The notes under the pieces are model-generated. The model saw nothing but the letters and a program-made list of their open reading frames with translations. It was not told the DNA's origin and did not search any database. DNA of 64,000 bases from Stomorhina lunata (lineage: Eukaryota; Arthropoda; Insecta; Diptera; Rhiniidae). Made by a program: the position numbers and the translations under genes. Positions 1 to 11,900 of this stretch are shown here, piece after piece. Positions within the stretch are counted from its first letter, which is position 1, and each line of letters opens with the position of its first letter. Location of the stretch: the NCBI GenBank assembly GCA_933228675.1, contig OW121741.1:137481858-137545857 (forward strand), given 5' to 3'.

Positions 1-296
1 TTTTATTTTAAAGAACATTAACTTCAGATTAAAAGACATACCATACAGGCATATTTCAAGTCTTTGAGTTGTTCAAAGAGTGTCTATAAGACGACTTGCC
101 TACCATTTCGAGCCGAGCGATTTAGATTATTGATTACGAGGATTGAAAGTATAGGTATCAAACAATATTTTTGCCTTGCTGATATTGACATTAACCCCTA
201 TGGAGACCTTGGCATTTAAAATCTACGTATAATTTCACTCTAGAATTTTCTACAGATAACTCTAGTTTACACTGGTTAAGTTATGAAGAAGGTGAA
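1..296. other. AT-rich sequence, nothing recognised
   Basis: No open frame or repeat could be supported here. Its 3' part may be more decayed sequence of the retrotransposon remnant that starts near 297, but I could not see conserved residues in it. Confidence 0.3.
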
Positions 297-608
297 GCTT
301 GCCTTGGAATCTTTGAGAGTAAAGTGGACCAGTCTGTATCGACATCAAACAAACCATGAGCTGTATTAGTTATACGCTGACGTTGCTTTTTTGGCTAGGA
401 CATTTTGTGCGAATGGATGTATCAAGAAAAGTATCACATAATAACCTTGAAGGAACTCGTAGAAGAGGGCGTCCAAAACTTCGATGGAAAGACCAAGTGG
501 AAGAAAATCTTTCAAAACATGGCATACAAAATTATAAAATATGCGCACAAGATAGAGGCGCAAGGAATTCTAAAATATCCTCGGCCTTTGACCTTAACAG
601 GTTGTAAC
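297..608 (+). pseudogene. Remnant of non-LTR retrotransposon reverse transcriptase C-terminus
   Basis: Three plus-strand frames must be joined to follow one protein. The frame from 297 reads ACLGIFESKV. The frame from 352 reads NHELY, a stop, then LYAD. The frame from about 388 reads WLGHFVRMD followed by a basic stretch with GTRRRGRPKLRWKDQVEE and then GIQNYKICAQDR. This order matches the conserved tail of LINE-type endonuclease/reverse transcriptases of insects (known: ALGVFERKV, then YNHELYELY, then LGHVVRMD, then GRPKLRWxD and a WxxxAQDR-like box). The catalytic RT domain lies upstream in intact elements and is not seen here. Frameshifts and a stop show that it is dead. The exact LINE clade cannot be named from this tail. 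Confidence 0.7.
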
Positions 609-778
609 TATAGGTCATTTAAGTAAGTAGTAAATTAGGGTGTGAAAGATATTGCATTACTCTAAAACTGCTTTTAATCTTGATAAAATTACGCAGGAGA
701 AAAGCTTGTTTTTTATCTGACATCGAGTTATAACAAAAAACATTTTAAAATCGATCGATTCAAGTTCGGAATTTGTTT
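609..778. other. AT-rich spacer
   Basis: No feature found apart from a TCGATCGATT stretch near 751, which resembles the subterminal sequence of the MITE at 31213. It is too short to call a copy. Confidence 0.3.
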
Positions 779-828
779 AAATATTTACAAGCAAAAAAAA
801 AAGATTTTTTTTTTGCTTGTAAATATTT
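779..828. repeat. Perfect 24-bp inverted repeat with 2-nt loop
   Basis: Positions 779-802 (AAATATTT, ACAAGC, then ten A) are exactly complementary to 805-828 (ten T, GCTTGT, AAATATTT), with only GA between them. It would extrude as a cruciform or fold as a hairpin in RNA. No known element ends are visible around it. Confidence 0.9.
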
Positions 829-1090
829 AGCATTTTTTAGTAAATTTTTTTTTATAAAATTTTTTGTTAGAATAGTTTTTTGTACAAAATTCTTTATTAG
901 TTCGTATAAAATTTTTCCGCAGAAATTTTTTTAAATAAGCTTTTCTCAAAGAAAATTTTTATATATATAATATTTCTAAATAAAATATTTATATAAAAAA
1001 ATTCCGATACAAAAAATTTTGAATTAAAAATTTTTCGTTATAAAATTAGAAAAATGTTTGCTGTAAAGTTTTTATAATCTTTTCCCCTAA
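829..1090. repeat. Degenerate A/T tandem repeat
   Basis: Irregular alternation of AAATTTTT and TATAAAATTTTT blocks roughly every 30 bp. It resembles a strongly decayed version of the minisatellite arrays elsewhere in the window. No clean unit can be defined. Confidence 0.5.
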
Positions 1091-1224
1091 ATTTTTTTTT
1101 AAATAAGTAACAGTAAATAGTCCATACACGAATTGGGCTACTTTTTTTGGGAAGATGATAGTAGAGAGGCAGGAGATGGTTAGAACGAAAGGAAAAGTTT
1201 AATATTATTCAACACTATAGTATG

Positions 1225-2790
1225 GACTATAGTTGCACGTCGCACTATGGTATTTCTGCTGCAAAACAGATATGAAAAGAACATCGCTTTTGAAAAATCT
1301 AATGATGCAATTCTATAGAGAAGAGTCTAGATATTAAGGATCAATAGTTGTTTTTAATAAAAACTTATATAATGTTTTATAAAAGAGGTATTGAAATGTG
1401 CTTAACATTCTAAAACGTAAAGTGATTAAACTTTTCATCAAACTCAGTTGCCCATGCATTGAATATAGTTTCACAGCTTTAATCTTCATGTCGATATAAT
1501 AAAGACACAGAACCTTGGTTTTTGTCTGCAGAAGAAAATAACTTAATCTCGTATACAGTTAAGGAGATATAAGAAAAATTAAAAAAAAAACTCTACAAAA
1601 TTCTGTGTTTTTGTTTTTCTTTGGACCAAAAATAAGTTGCCTCGATTTTGCTCGGTGCTCTTACTATAACCATGTGAAAGATAAAAGTCTCTTTTTTAGA
1701 TTTAGTGAAAAAAATTCACAGAAGTTTACCTATCGTAGAACAAAGTTCAAAATTTTCTGAAAAAAGTCACATAAATTGTTATGCATAACTTAAGCAAAAA
1801 GTGTTGCAGTAGTTTAGGCGTAACTTTTTAATAAAATTTAATTTAAGTATAACTTTTGTAGGAGTCTTCGGATTTCAACCAAAATTTGTAGAGTTTTTTT
1901 TTTTTGGGTCAACCAATAGAATTCATAAAATTCTGTTGAGAAATGCGGCTTATACTGAGAAAAATAATAAGTGAAAATTGGGGGTCCAAAGCAAGTACCC
2001 TAGGAGTCTTCGGATTTCAACTAAAATTAGTAGAGTTTTTTTTTTTGGGTCAACCAATAAAATTCTGTTGAGCTTATATGAGAAAAATAATAAATAAAAA
2101 TTGGGGGTCCAAAGCAAGTTCCCTAAAGAGTGGACAGATTTCAACCAAAATTGTTTGAGCTCTTTGCTGGATAAACTAATAGAAGTGTGTCAATTGTTTT
2201 TTTCAAATACTGTTCAGAATTCCGGCTTATACGTTGAGAACAATAATAAGTGAAAAATGGGGGTTCAAGGCAGATACCCCGAGAGTCAAAGAATCTCAAC
2301 CATTAGTATAACTTTGGTTTGATCAATTACTAAACGTGTGCCGATTTTTTTTTCAAATTCAGATGAGAATTGCGGCTTATACATTGAACAAAAAATTGGT
2401 GAAAAAATGGGGTTTCAAAGTAAGCACCCAAGGAGTCAACTGATTCCAACCATAATTAGCAGACCTCTTTTTTAGATTAACTTTTCAAATTCTGTTAAGA
2501 ATTGCGGATTTCTTTTCTTTATTGAATTAACTATTAGACGTGTGTTGAATTTCATTACATTCTGTTGAGAATTGCGAATTGTACATTGTAAAGAAAAATT
2601 GGGGTACAAGGTAGGTACCCCAAGGAGTCGACGGATTTCGAATTTCTTTTGAATTTTTCTTATCTATATAAAACATAGTAAACAAGTATGCAAAATTTCA
2701 TCATTGTAGGGTCACTCCTTCTATTTTTTGCACTTCGATGTGCGTCGTGACTATTTCAAAAACAGTGAAGTTGCTTCATATGTTGTTATT
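1225..2790 (+). mobile_element. Interspersed repeat family F2, copy 1
   Basis: Shares its start (GCACTATGGTATTTCTGCTG near 1235) and its end (TTTTTCTTATCTATATAAAA near 2654, then a GTAGGGTCACT stretch near 2707) with the copy at about 21560-23800. The middle holds about six diverged subrepeats starting near 1861, 2003, 2126, 2281, 2431 and 2619, each with a GGAGTC-type box, GATTTCAACCAAAATTAGTA and GGGGGTCCAAAGCAAGTACC. No transposase or reverse transcriptase is seen, so it is non-autonomous. No terminal inverted repeats or target duplication were found, and the superfamily is not assigned. The frame at 1950-2144 on the minus strand falls across two subrepeats and is incidental. Confidence 0.7.
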
Positions 2791-4102
2791 AAGACTCATT
2801 ATTTTAATATTATTATTCTAAAGCATATATAATTAATTTTTATATCGACGATGTTAATGCTAAAATGCTTATAGTCAATAGAGGATGCTGTGGTGACTTA
2901 ATCGCCTTAATCAGTCTTCAAAACATAAATATTTGTAATTGAAAAAAAAAAACTCTGTCCATTCTGTATTTTACTTTTTGAATAAAATTGGTGAAGTGTA
3001 TTTAAGGTTCGACATTCGACACTCAAAAACACCTTTTCAGTTAAAACTAAATTTTTAAACATTCAAAATTTTTTTCTTCCTATACACATTTTAACTAAAA
3101 AATTAAAAACTGCTATTATATTCTTTCAGAGAATACGTTACTTTTCTATTTAGAATATATTTTAACTTATTTGTTAAACTATTAGATTCATTTTCACATC
3201 CCATGAACATGAACACATTTAGAGGAAACGAAAACATATATGTATACACATGTACAGATATGTGCATGTATTGTATATGTAAGCATTTATGTGCTTAACA
3301 TAAACTAATTTCAGATTCATACTTTTTTTTTTATAAAGAATATTTAAATTTATTTTTTATTGCAAATAAAAATATAATCTAGCATTTTTTCCATTGAATT
3401 GTACAAAAATTGATCAATTGGAAATTTGAATTTTGAAAAAAAAGAAATACACTAAAATTCTAACACATAGAAAAGAGAAATTCAAAAAAATTTTACAAAA
3501 TGTTAACATGAGTAGCAGCAGTAGTTTAAAAATAAATACATTTATTATTTTAAATATACAAACACACAGATTTAAATATTTGTCTATAAATGCCCGTATA
3601 TTTGTACTGGACATACAAATATTTACGAGTGTGTTTGAATGTTTGTTCATAATTTTTTACATTTTTATGGCAGTTGCAGTTTTAGATTTTAATAGAAAAA
3701 ATGTGTTTATTATGCACATTAAATTTGCAACTTTTAAATTATTATTAATTGCACTTGTGCATATGTATGTGTGTAGATTTAGATAGAAAACATTTATGTT
3801 TTTGTCTGTCATGAAAATGGTTCGTAAATAAATTTGATTAATAACCGAAAAAATAGTTTCTAATTACATAAATACAATTTTATGTTTTTCGCATAAAAAA
3901 TTTATATAATAATAAAATATTGCAAATTTGTATTTAACAAGTTTGTAATATGAAAATTTACATTCAGTTTTATATAAATCAATGGTTTTTTATTTTTTAC
4001 TGCCTAAGAGTATGCTGCAAAATTTTGCTTTTAAATAAATCCCAATAATATCAAAAATCAAAGAAATTATGAAAACTTAATTGCACTGGATTAAATGAAG
4101 AC
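2791..4102. other. AT-rich region without a supported gene
   Basis: Contains alternating purine-pyrimidine ACATATATGTATACACATG-like tracts near 3230-3290. Reading frames at 3433-3786 (+) and 3414-3650 (-) overlap on opposite strands, and both are rich in I, F, K and N, as expected of chance frames in AT-rich DNA. No gene is called. Confidence 0.5.
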
Positions 4103-4445
4103 TTTGTTTTGAAAGTAGAATAAGTCCACATTTCAAAAGTTAATGAGGGGGAAAGGTTCTGCAATTGCGGATTTTACTATGCGAAAAATAATTAATTTTA
4201 AATTTACAAAACTTACTAAAATATTGACAGTCAAACATTTTGTAGTTAACGATTTGACACACACTTTTATTTAGAAAGTGGCTTAAGTCCCATATATTTT
4301 TCAATTTAAAAGAAACAATTATTCAAACGAAATAAAAATTTCAAATTTATTTGTTTTGAAAGTGGATAAAGTCCAATTTCAAACGCAAATGTTTCTTCAA
4401 ACAAAATATAAGTATATTTTTTTTTTTTTAAAGTGGGTTAAGTCC
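4103..4445 (+). repeat. Four copies of an AAAGTGG-TAAGTCCA motif, about 80 bp apart
   Basis: Near-identical motifs occur at 4103-4128, 4273-4292, 4351-4375 and 4430-4445. The form is TTTGTTTTGAAAGTGG, two or three variable bases, then TAAGTCCA. The last three are spaced about 78 bp and the first two about 166 bp, so this is a diverged tandem repeat of about 80 bp. A fifth copy lies at 7158-7183, on the other side of the 29-bp array, so the array seems to have grown inside this older repeat. Confidence 0.8.
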
Positions 4446-4599
4446 AATGCATTTTAAAATTAAATATTTACTTAAACAGAGTAAAAGTTAAACTTATATT
4501 CATATAAGTACGAGTCTAAGATAGTTTTAATTGATATTTAAAAATATTTGCAATTTCATACAATTGAATAAAAATACTGGAAATTTGGCAGAATAATTT

Positions 4600-7122
4600 T
4601 AAATTTTGCAAAAATTTTCTTTTAATAGGAATTTTTTCAAAAATTTACTTTTTATAGGAAATTTTTCAAAAATTTACTTTTTATAGGAAAATTTTCAATA
4701 ATTTACTTTTAATAGAAAATTTTTCAAAAATTTAATTTTTACAGAAAATTATTTTAAAAATTTACTTTTTATAGGAAATTTTTCAAAAATTTACTTTTTA
4801 TAGGAAATTTTTCAAAAATTTACTTTTTATAGGAAATTTTTCAAAAATTTACTTTTTATAGGAAATTTTTCAAAAATTTACCTATTATAGGAAATTTTTC
4901 AAAAATTTACTTTTTATAGGAAATTTTTCAAAAATTTACGTTTTATAGGAAATTTTTCAAAAATTTACTTTTTATAGGAAATTTTTTAAAAATTCACTTT
5001 TTATAGAAAATTTTTCAAAAATTTACTTCTTATAGGAAATTTTTCAAAAATTTACTTTTTATAGGAAATTTTTCAAAAATTTACCTTTTATAGGAAATTT
5101 TTCAAAAATTTACTTTTTATAGGAAATTTTTCAAAAATTTACCTTTTATAGGAAATTTTTCAAAAATTTACTTTTTATAGGAAATTTTTCAAAAATTTAC
5201 GTTTTATAGGAAATTTTTCAAAAATTTACTTTTTATAGGAAATTTTTTAAAAATTTACTTTTTATAGAAAATTTTTCAAAAATTTACTTCTTATAGGAAA
5301 TTTTTCAAAAATTTACTTTTTATAGGAAAATTTTCAAAAATTTACTTTTTATAGAAAACTTTTCAAAAATTTAATTCTTATTGAAAATTATTTTAAAAAT
5401 TTACTTTTTATAGGAAATTTTTGAAAAATTTACTTTTTATAGGAAATTTTTGAAAAATTTACTTTTTATAGGAAATTTTTCAAAAATTTACTTTTTATAG
5501 AAAATTTTTAAAAAAATTTACTTTTAATAGGAAATTTCTCAAAAATTTACTTTTAATAGGAAATTTTTAAAAATTTGCTTTTTATAGGAAATTTTTCAAA
5601 AATTACTTTTTATAGGAAATTTTTCAAAAATTTACTTTTTATAGGAAATTTTTAAAAATTTACTTTTAATATGAAATTTTTCATAAATATATACTTTTTA
5701 TAGGAAATTTTTCAAAAAATTACTTTTTATAGGAAATTTTTAAAAAATTTACTTTTTATAGGAAATTTTTCAAAAATTTGCTTTTTATAGGAAATTTTTC
5801 AAAAATTACTTTTTATAGGAAATTTTTCAAAAATTTACTTTTTATAGGAAATTTTTCAAAAATTTACTTTTTATAGGAAATTTTTCAAAAATTTACTTTT
5901 TATAGGAAATTTTTCAAAAATTTACTTTTTATAGGAAATTTTTCAAAAATTTACTTTTTATAGGAAATTTTTCAAAAATTTTCTTTCAATAGGAAATTTT
6001 TAAAAATTTACTTTTAATAGGAAATTTTTCAAAAATTTACTTTTAATATAAAATTTTTTATAAATTTACTTTTTATAGGAAATTTTTCAAAAATTTAATT
6101 GTTTTGGAAATTATTCAAAAATTTACTTTTTACAAGAAGTTTTTCAAAAATTTACTTTTTGTAGGAAATTTTTCAAATATTTACTTTTTATAGGAAATTT
6201 TTAAAAAATTTACTTTTTATGGGAAATTTTTGAAAATATACTTTTTATAGGAAATTTTTCAAAAATTTACTTTTTATAGGAAAATTTTCAAAAAGTTACT
6301 TTTTATAGAAAACTTTTCAAAAATTTAATTCTTATTGAAAATTATTTTAAAAATTTACTTTTTATAGGAAATTTTTGAAAAATTTACTTTTTATAGGAAA
6401 TTTTTAAAAAAATTTACTTTTTATAGGAAATTTTTCAAAAATTTATTTTTAATAGAAAATTTTTAAAAAAGTTTACTTTTAATAGGAAATTTTTCAAAAA
6501 TTTACTTTTAATATGAAATTTTTCATAAATATATACTTTTTATAGGATATTTTTTAAAATTTTACTTTTTATAGGAAATTTTTCAAAAATTAACTTTTTA
6601 TAGGATATTTTTTAAAATTTTACTTTTTATAGGAAATTTTTCAAAAATTTACTTTTTATAGGAAATTTTTCAAAAATTTACTTTTTATAGGAAATTTTTT
6701 AAAAATTTACGTTTTATTGGAAATATTTTAAAAATTTACTTTTTATATGAAATTTTTCATAAATATATACTTTTTATAGGATATTTTTTAAAATTTTACT
6801 TTTTATAGGAAATTTTTCAAAAATTAACTTTTTATAGGATATTTTTTAAAATTTTACTTTTTATAGGAAATTTTTCAAAAATTTACTTTTTATAGGAAAT
6901 TTTTCAAAAATTTACTTTTTATAGGAAATTTTTTAAAAATTTACGTTTTATTGGAAATATTTTAAAAATTTACTTTTTATAGGAAATTTTTCGAAAATTT
7001 ACTTTTTATTGGAAATTTTTTAAAAATTTACTTTTTATTGGAAATATTTCAAAAATTTACTTTTTATAGGAAATTTTTAAAAAATTTATTTTTTAGGAAA
7101 TTTTTCAAAAATTTACTTTTTA
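4600..7122 (+). repeat. 29-bp minisatellite array (family B, forward)
   Basis: About 87 units of period 29 built from AGGAAATTTTTC, AAAAATTTAC and TTTTTAT. The AAATTTTT-C-AAAAATTT part is self-complementary. Units vary at several sites, and blocks of several units recur: the segment around 4939-5040 recurs about 260 bp later, and the segment from about 6524 recurs about 234 bp later with the same unusual variants. Both ends are more diverged than the centre. The same repeat occurs in reverse complement at 54.9-56.5 kb. Confidence 0.95.
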
Positions 7123-9411
7123 TGTTTTTCAATTAAAAAAATGAATATTTTAAAATGTTTGTTTTGAAAGTGGTATAAGTCCATTCAACCCGCTAAAAAA
7201 CGCATTTCCAAATGGTTTTTATAATTTTATTTTTATGAGAGAATAAATTTGATGGGTTCTAGTTAAAACTTAATATTAATTTACTAAAATTTGTCACCTA
7301 TATTTTTAAGACACTAAAACGCAAAATCCTTTATATCTTAATTAAAAAATATGGACTTAATACACTTTTAAAATAAGGTCTTCAAACTATTTACTTCTAA
7401 TTTTTGATTATTTTTTTATTAATTCAGCTAATTAGCAAAGTAAAGGTTACCAAGTTATTTCCAAGTTATATTGGATTTCAACAATATTTATCTCGATTTT
7501 TTTAATCTTTCAGTTTTAATTTTCCTTGAATGAATGTTTTTGATTTTTTAATATAGTTGTCATGTATCTTATCAATCATCTTGATTGTTACTTAATGGAA
7601 TGTACAAAAAAGTACAACATCTGATAATAATATTTCAATTTCTTTTTATTCAAATAATTTCAACCAAACTTTTTATGCAAACATTTAGATAATTACCACA
7701 ATAAATAAATAATACATTTATCTCTGTTTTATGGTTTTCTTTAGATTAATTCAATTTTTATTCATTTTTTTGTACATTTTTTGTAAACAAAAAGAGCCAG
7801 TTTGAGATAGCATTCAAAGCCACAGTAGAAAGAAGTAAGAAAATGCTACAGCCAGTCAAACTTGACAATGTGATAGCTACTACTACTGAGCTATTTAATG
7901 CTTAGAAATGTGTTTTTACTAAATTCTGTCATTAATTCGTTTTTGAAAATCTATAAATCGATATACCTAAGTCGGAAAGGAGGCCAATATTTCTATACAT
8001 TGCAAAATCCTTGAGAATGATAATCTTCTATGATGATGTAGGGTATACAATATCTATATTTCTATAATTTAGTAACAGTATTAGAATAATATTTACTTAT
8101 TTCAAGTCAACTAATAGTATATATAAGCAGAAAATTTATCAAAAAATACTACAACAATTAAACACATAAAAAAAGTTAGAAAAATAATAGATATTTTTCA
8201 GCATTTAACAAAAACCAGTCAACAAACAAATGAACGATAACAAAATACCCCAGAGTGATAAATGTACTGTACAGCTGACAACTAGAGAAACCAATTTGTA
8301 TTTATAAAATAACTCACTTACACACATACACTCACATACATTCACATTTACAGATAAATGCAGAAATTTTCCAAATAACTAAATAAGAAAAAAATAGCAA
8401 AAATATTTGAAAAACTTGTTTTGGAAAAAACTAAAACCGCATAGTCTTTTGTTTAAATAAACCATAAAATATTTGTTTGTAAGAGTTATTTTACAAAAAA
8501 TGAAAAAAAAAAAACAAATAAAATACACCAGTAAGAGTATTACTACATGCAAACTAGAATGAAACTACTACAATGAAATATAAACAAATATTTAAGAGAG
8601 TTGATAAATATTTCTACATAAACACATACGCACAGAGATGTGTGTGTGTGTGTTTATGTGTTTAAATCCCCAAAAGTAAAGATATTGATACAATTTGTTG
8701 AATATTCGTACTCTATAAATTAATATACTAACACACTTCAACAACAAGCCTTTAGATAAATATGTATTCACATAAATACATACATAAAAGCATACATTTT
8801 TATACCATTTTACAGAAATTATGTAAATTTATTTGTAAACATTGTAAATTATATGACGATTTTATTTATTTTTACATTTATTTATTTATTTACTTGAGAG
8901 ATTTACAATTAAATAGATCGAGAGTAAATTTTAAGTTTGGTTATTACAAGCACATAAATACATACATCAGAAATAATATGGATGAATATTTACATGAATT
9001 AAAAAAACGAAAGTTTCTAGATTATGTAGCTCTAAAAGGAAAATATAATGAAATATATTATATTACATTTAAGGTAAATACATAAATTGTATGTGTAATA
9101 TCCTTTATAGAATTTAAGGAATGATTCCAACTATTTTTATCTAAGATTGATCGTTGTCATTTTCTGTGCCATAAAGCTAATAGAAAAATTTTCAACAAAT
9201 TAATGAATGTTTTACGTAATTAAACATTATTTTCTGCATGCATTTTTATAGTGATTTGATCACTCTAAAATATTTAAATTTGAAGACTAAAAACAGAATG
9301 AATGTGAACCAAGAAATGACCACAATCTGCATCGAAAAGAGACTATTTTATTTTGAAGGGCTCCTACAACTCCAAATAGAGAAAGTATGGGTAATGTTCG
9401 GGTTTTGCTTT
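7123..9411. other. AT-rich region without a supported gene
   Basis: Begins with the fifth AAAGTGG-TAAGTCCA motif at 7158-7183. Contains CA/TG-rich microsatellite tracts near 8320-8350 and 8635-8660. The 107-codon frame at 8762-9085 is dominated by Y, I, K, F and N and has no recognisable motif, so it is not called as a gene. Confidence 0.5.
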
Positions 9412-11900
9412 TAGATTGTCAAATGTCAGTTTTCCTAAAGAAAAAGTGTCAGAATAACAGTTTTTCCATAGAAAAAGTATCATCTTAACAGATTTTCTAA
9501 AGAAAAGGTCTCAGTATAATAGTTTTTCTAAAGAAAACGCGTAAGTATAATGGTTTTTCGATAGAAAAAGTTTCAGTATAATAATTTTTTTAAAGAAAAA
9601 GTGTCAGTAAATTAATTTTCCTATAGAAAAGGTGTCTGTATAACAGTTTTTGTGTAGAAAAAAGATTGTTTTAACAGTTTTCTATAGAAAAAATGTATAA
9701 CAGATTTTCAATACAAAAAAGTGTCAGTATAACATTTTTCTATAGAAAAAGTGTCAGTATACGAGTTTTTTTTATAGAAAAAGTATCAGTGTAACAGTTT
9801 TTCTACAGAAAAAGTATGAGTATAACAGTTTGTCTATAAAAGTATCAGTATAACAGTTTGTCTATAAAAGTGTTAGTATGACAGTTTTTCTATAGTAAAA
9901 GTGTTAGTATAACAGTTTTTCTATAGAAAAAGTGTTAGTATAACAGTTTTTCTATAGAAAAAGTGTTAGTATAACAGTTTTTCTATAGAAAAAGTGTTAG
10001 TATAACAGTTTTTCTATAGAAAAAGTGTTAGTATAACAGTTTTTCTATAGAAAAAGTGTTAGTATAACAGTTTTTTCTATAGAAAAAGTGTTAGTATAAC
10101 AGTTTTTCTATAGTAAAAGTGTTAGTATAAAAGTTTTTCTATAGAAAAAGTGTTAGTATAACAGTTTTTCTATAGAAAAAGTGTTAGTATAACAGCTTTT
10201 CTATAGAAAACGTGTTAGTATAACAGTTTTTCTATAGAAAAAGTGTTAGTATAACAGCTTTTCTATAGAAAACGTGTTAGTATAACAGTTTTTCTATAGA
10301 AAAAGTGTTAGTATAACAGGTTTTCTATAGAAAAAGTGTTAGTATAACAGTTTTTCTATAGAAAAAGTATTAGTATAACAGCTTTCTATAGAAAAAGTGT
10401 TAGCATAACAGTTTTTCTATAGAAAAAGTGTTAGTATAACAGTTTTTCTATAGAAAAAGTGTTAGTATAACAGTTTTTCTATAGAAAAATTGTTAGTATA
10501 ACAGTTTTTCTATAGAAAAAGTGTTAGTATAACAGTTTTTCTATAGAAAAATTGTTAGTATAACAGTTTTTCTATAGAAAAAGTGTTAGTATAACAGTTT
10601 TTCTATAGAAAAAGTGTTAGTATAACAGTTTTTTCTATAGAAAAAGTGTTAGTATAACAGTTTTTCTATAGTAAAAGTGTTAGTATAACAGTTTTTCTAT
10701 AGTAAAAGTGTTAGTATAAAAGTTTTTCTATAGAAAAAGTGTTAGTATAACAGTTTTTCTATAGAAAAAGTGTTAGTATAACAGCTTTTCTATAGAAAAC
10801 GTGTTAGTATAACAGTTTTTCTATAGAAAAAGTGTTAGTATAACAGGTTTTCTATAGAAAAAGTGTTAGTATAACAGTTTTTCTATAGAAAAAGTATTAG
10901 TATAACAGCTTTTCTATAGAAAAAGTGTTAGCATAACAGTTTTTCTATAGAAAAAGTGTTAGTATAACAGTTTTTCTATAGAAAAAGTGTTAGTATAACA
11001 GTTTTTCTATAGAAAAATTGTTAGTATAACAGTTTTTCTATAGAAAAAGTGTTAGTATAACAGTTTTTCTATAGAAAAATTGTTAGTATAACAGTTTTTC
11101 TATAGAAAAAGTGTTAGTATAACAGTTTTTCTATAGAAAAAGTGTTAGTATAACAGTTTTTCTATAGAAAAAGTGTAAGTATAACAGTTTTTCTATAGAA
11201 AAAGTGTTAGTATAACAGTTTTTCTATAGAAAAAGTGTTAGTATAACAGTTTTTCTATAGAAAAAGTGTTAGTATAACAGTTTTTCTATAGAAAAAGTGT
11301 TAGTATAACAGTTTTTCTATAGAAAAAATGTTAGTACAATAGTTTTTCTATAGAAAAAGTGTTAGTATAACAGTTTTTCTATAGAAAAAGTGTTAGTATA
11401 ACTGTTTTTCTATAGAAAAAGTGTTAGTATAACTGTTTTTCTATAGAAAAAGTGTTAGTATAACAGCTTTTCTATAGAAAAAGTGTTAGTATAGATGTTT
11501 TTCTATTGAAAAAGTGTAAGTATAATAGTTTTTCTATGGAAAAAGTGTTAGTATAGCAGTTTTTCTATAGAAGTTTTAGTATAACAGTTTTTCTTTAGAA
11601 GAAGTGTTAGTATAGCAGTTTTTCCTTAGAAAAAGTGTTAGTATTACAGGTTTTCTATAGAAAAAGTGTCAGTATAACAGTTTTTCTATAGAAAAAGTGT
11701 TAGTATAACAGTTTTTCTTTAGAAGAAGTTTTAGTAGAACAGTTTTTCTATAGAAAATGTGTTCGTATAACAGTTTTTCTATAGAAAAAGTGTTAGCATA
11801 ACAGTTTTCTATAGAAAAAGTGTTAGTATAACAGTTTTTCTATAGAAAAAGTATTAGTATAACAGTTTTCTAAAGAAAAAGTGTTAGTATAACTGTTTTT
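9412..11900 (+). repeat. 31-bp minisatellite array with CTATAG core and GTGTTAGTATAACAG linker
   Basis: About 80 units of period 31. Each has the palindrome TTTTTCTATAGAAAAA and the linker GTGTTAGTATAACAG. The first 450 bp are diverged (GTGTCAGTATAAC), the centre is highly uniform and the last 400 bp diverge again. Rare variants recur in the same order about 526-558 bp apart: the TTTTTTCTATAG unit near 10068 and 10627, and the ACAGGTTTTC unit near 10317 and 10843. This points to a recent duplication of about 17-18 units. Confidence 0.95.

Noticed and set aside
3433..3786. 117-codon plus-strand frame
   Set aside because: Overlapped by an antisense frame, low-complexity composition and no recognisable motif.
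8762..9085. 107-codon plus-strand frame
   Set aside because: Composition dominated by Y, I, K, F and N, no motif, and no conserved start context. Expected by chance in such AT-rich DNA.
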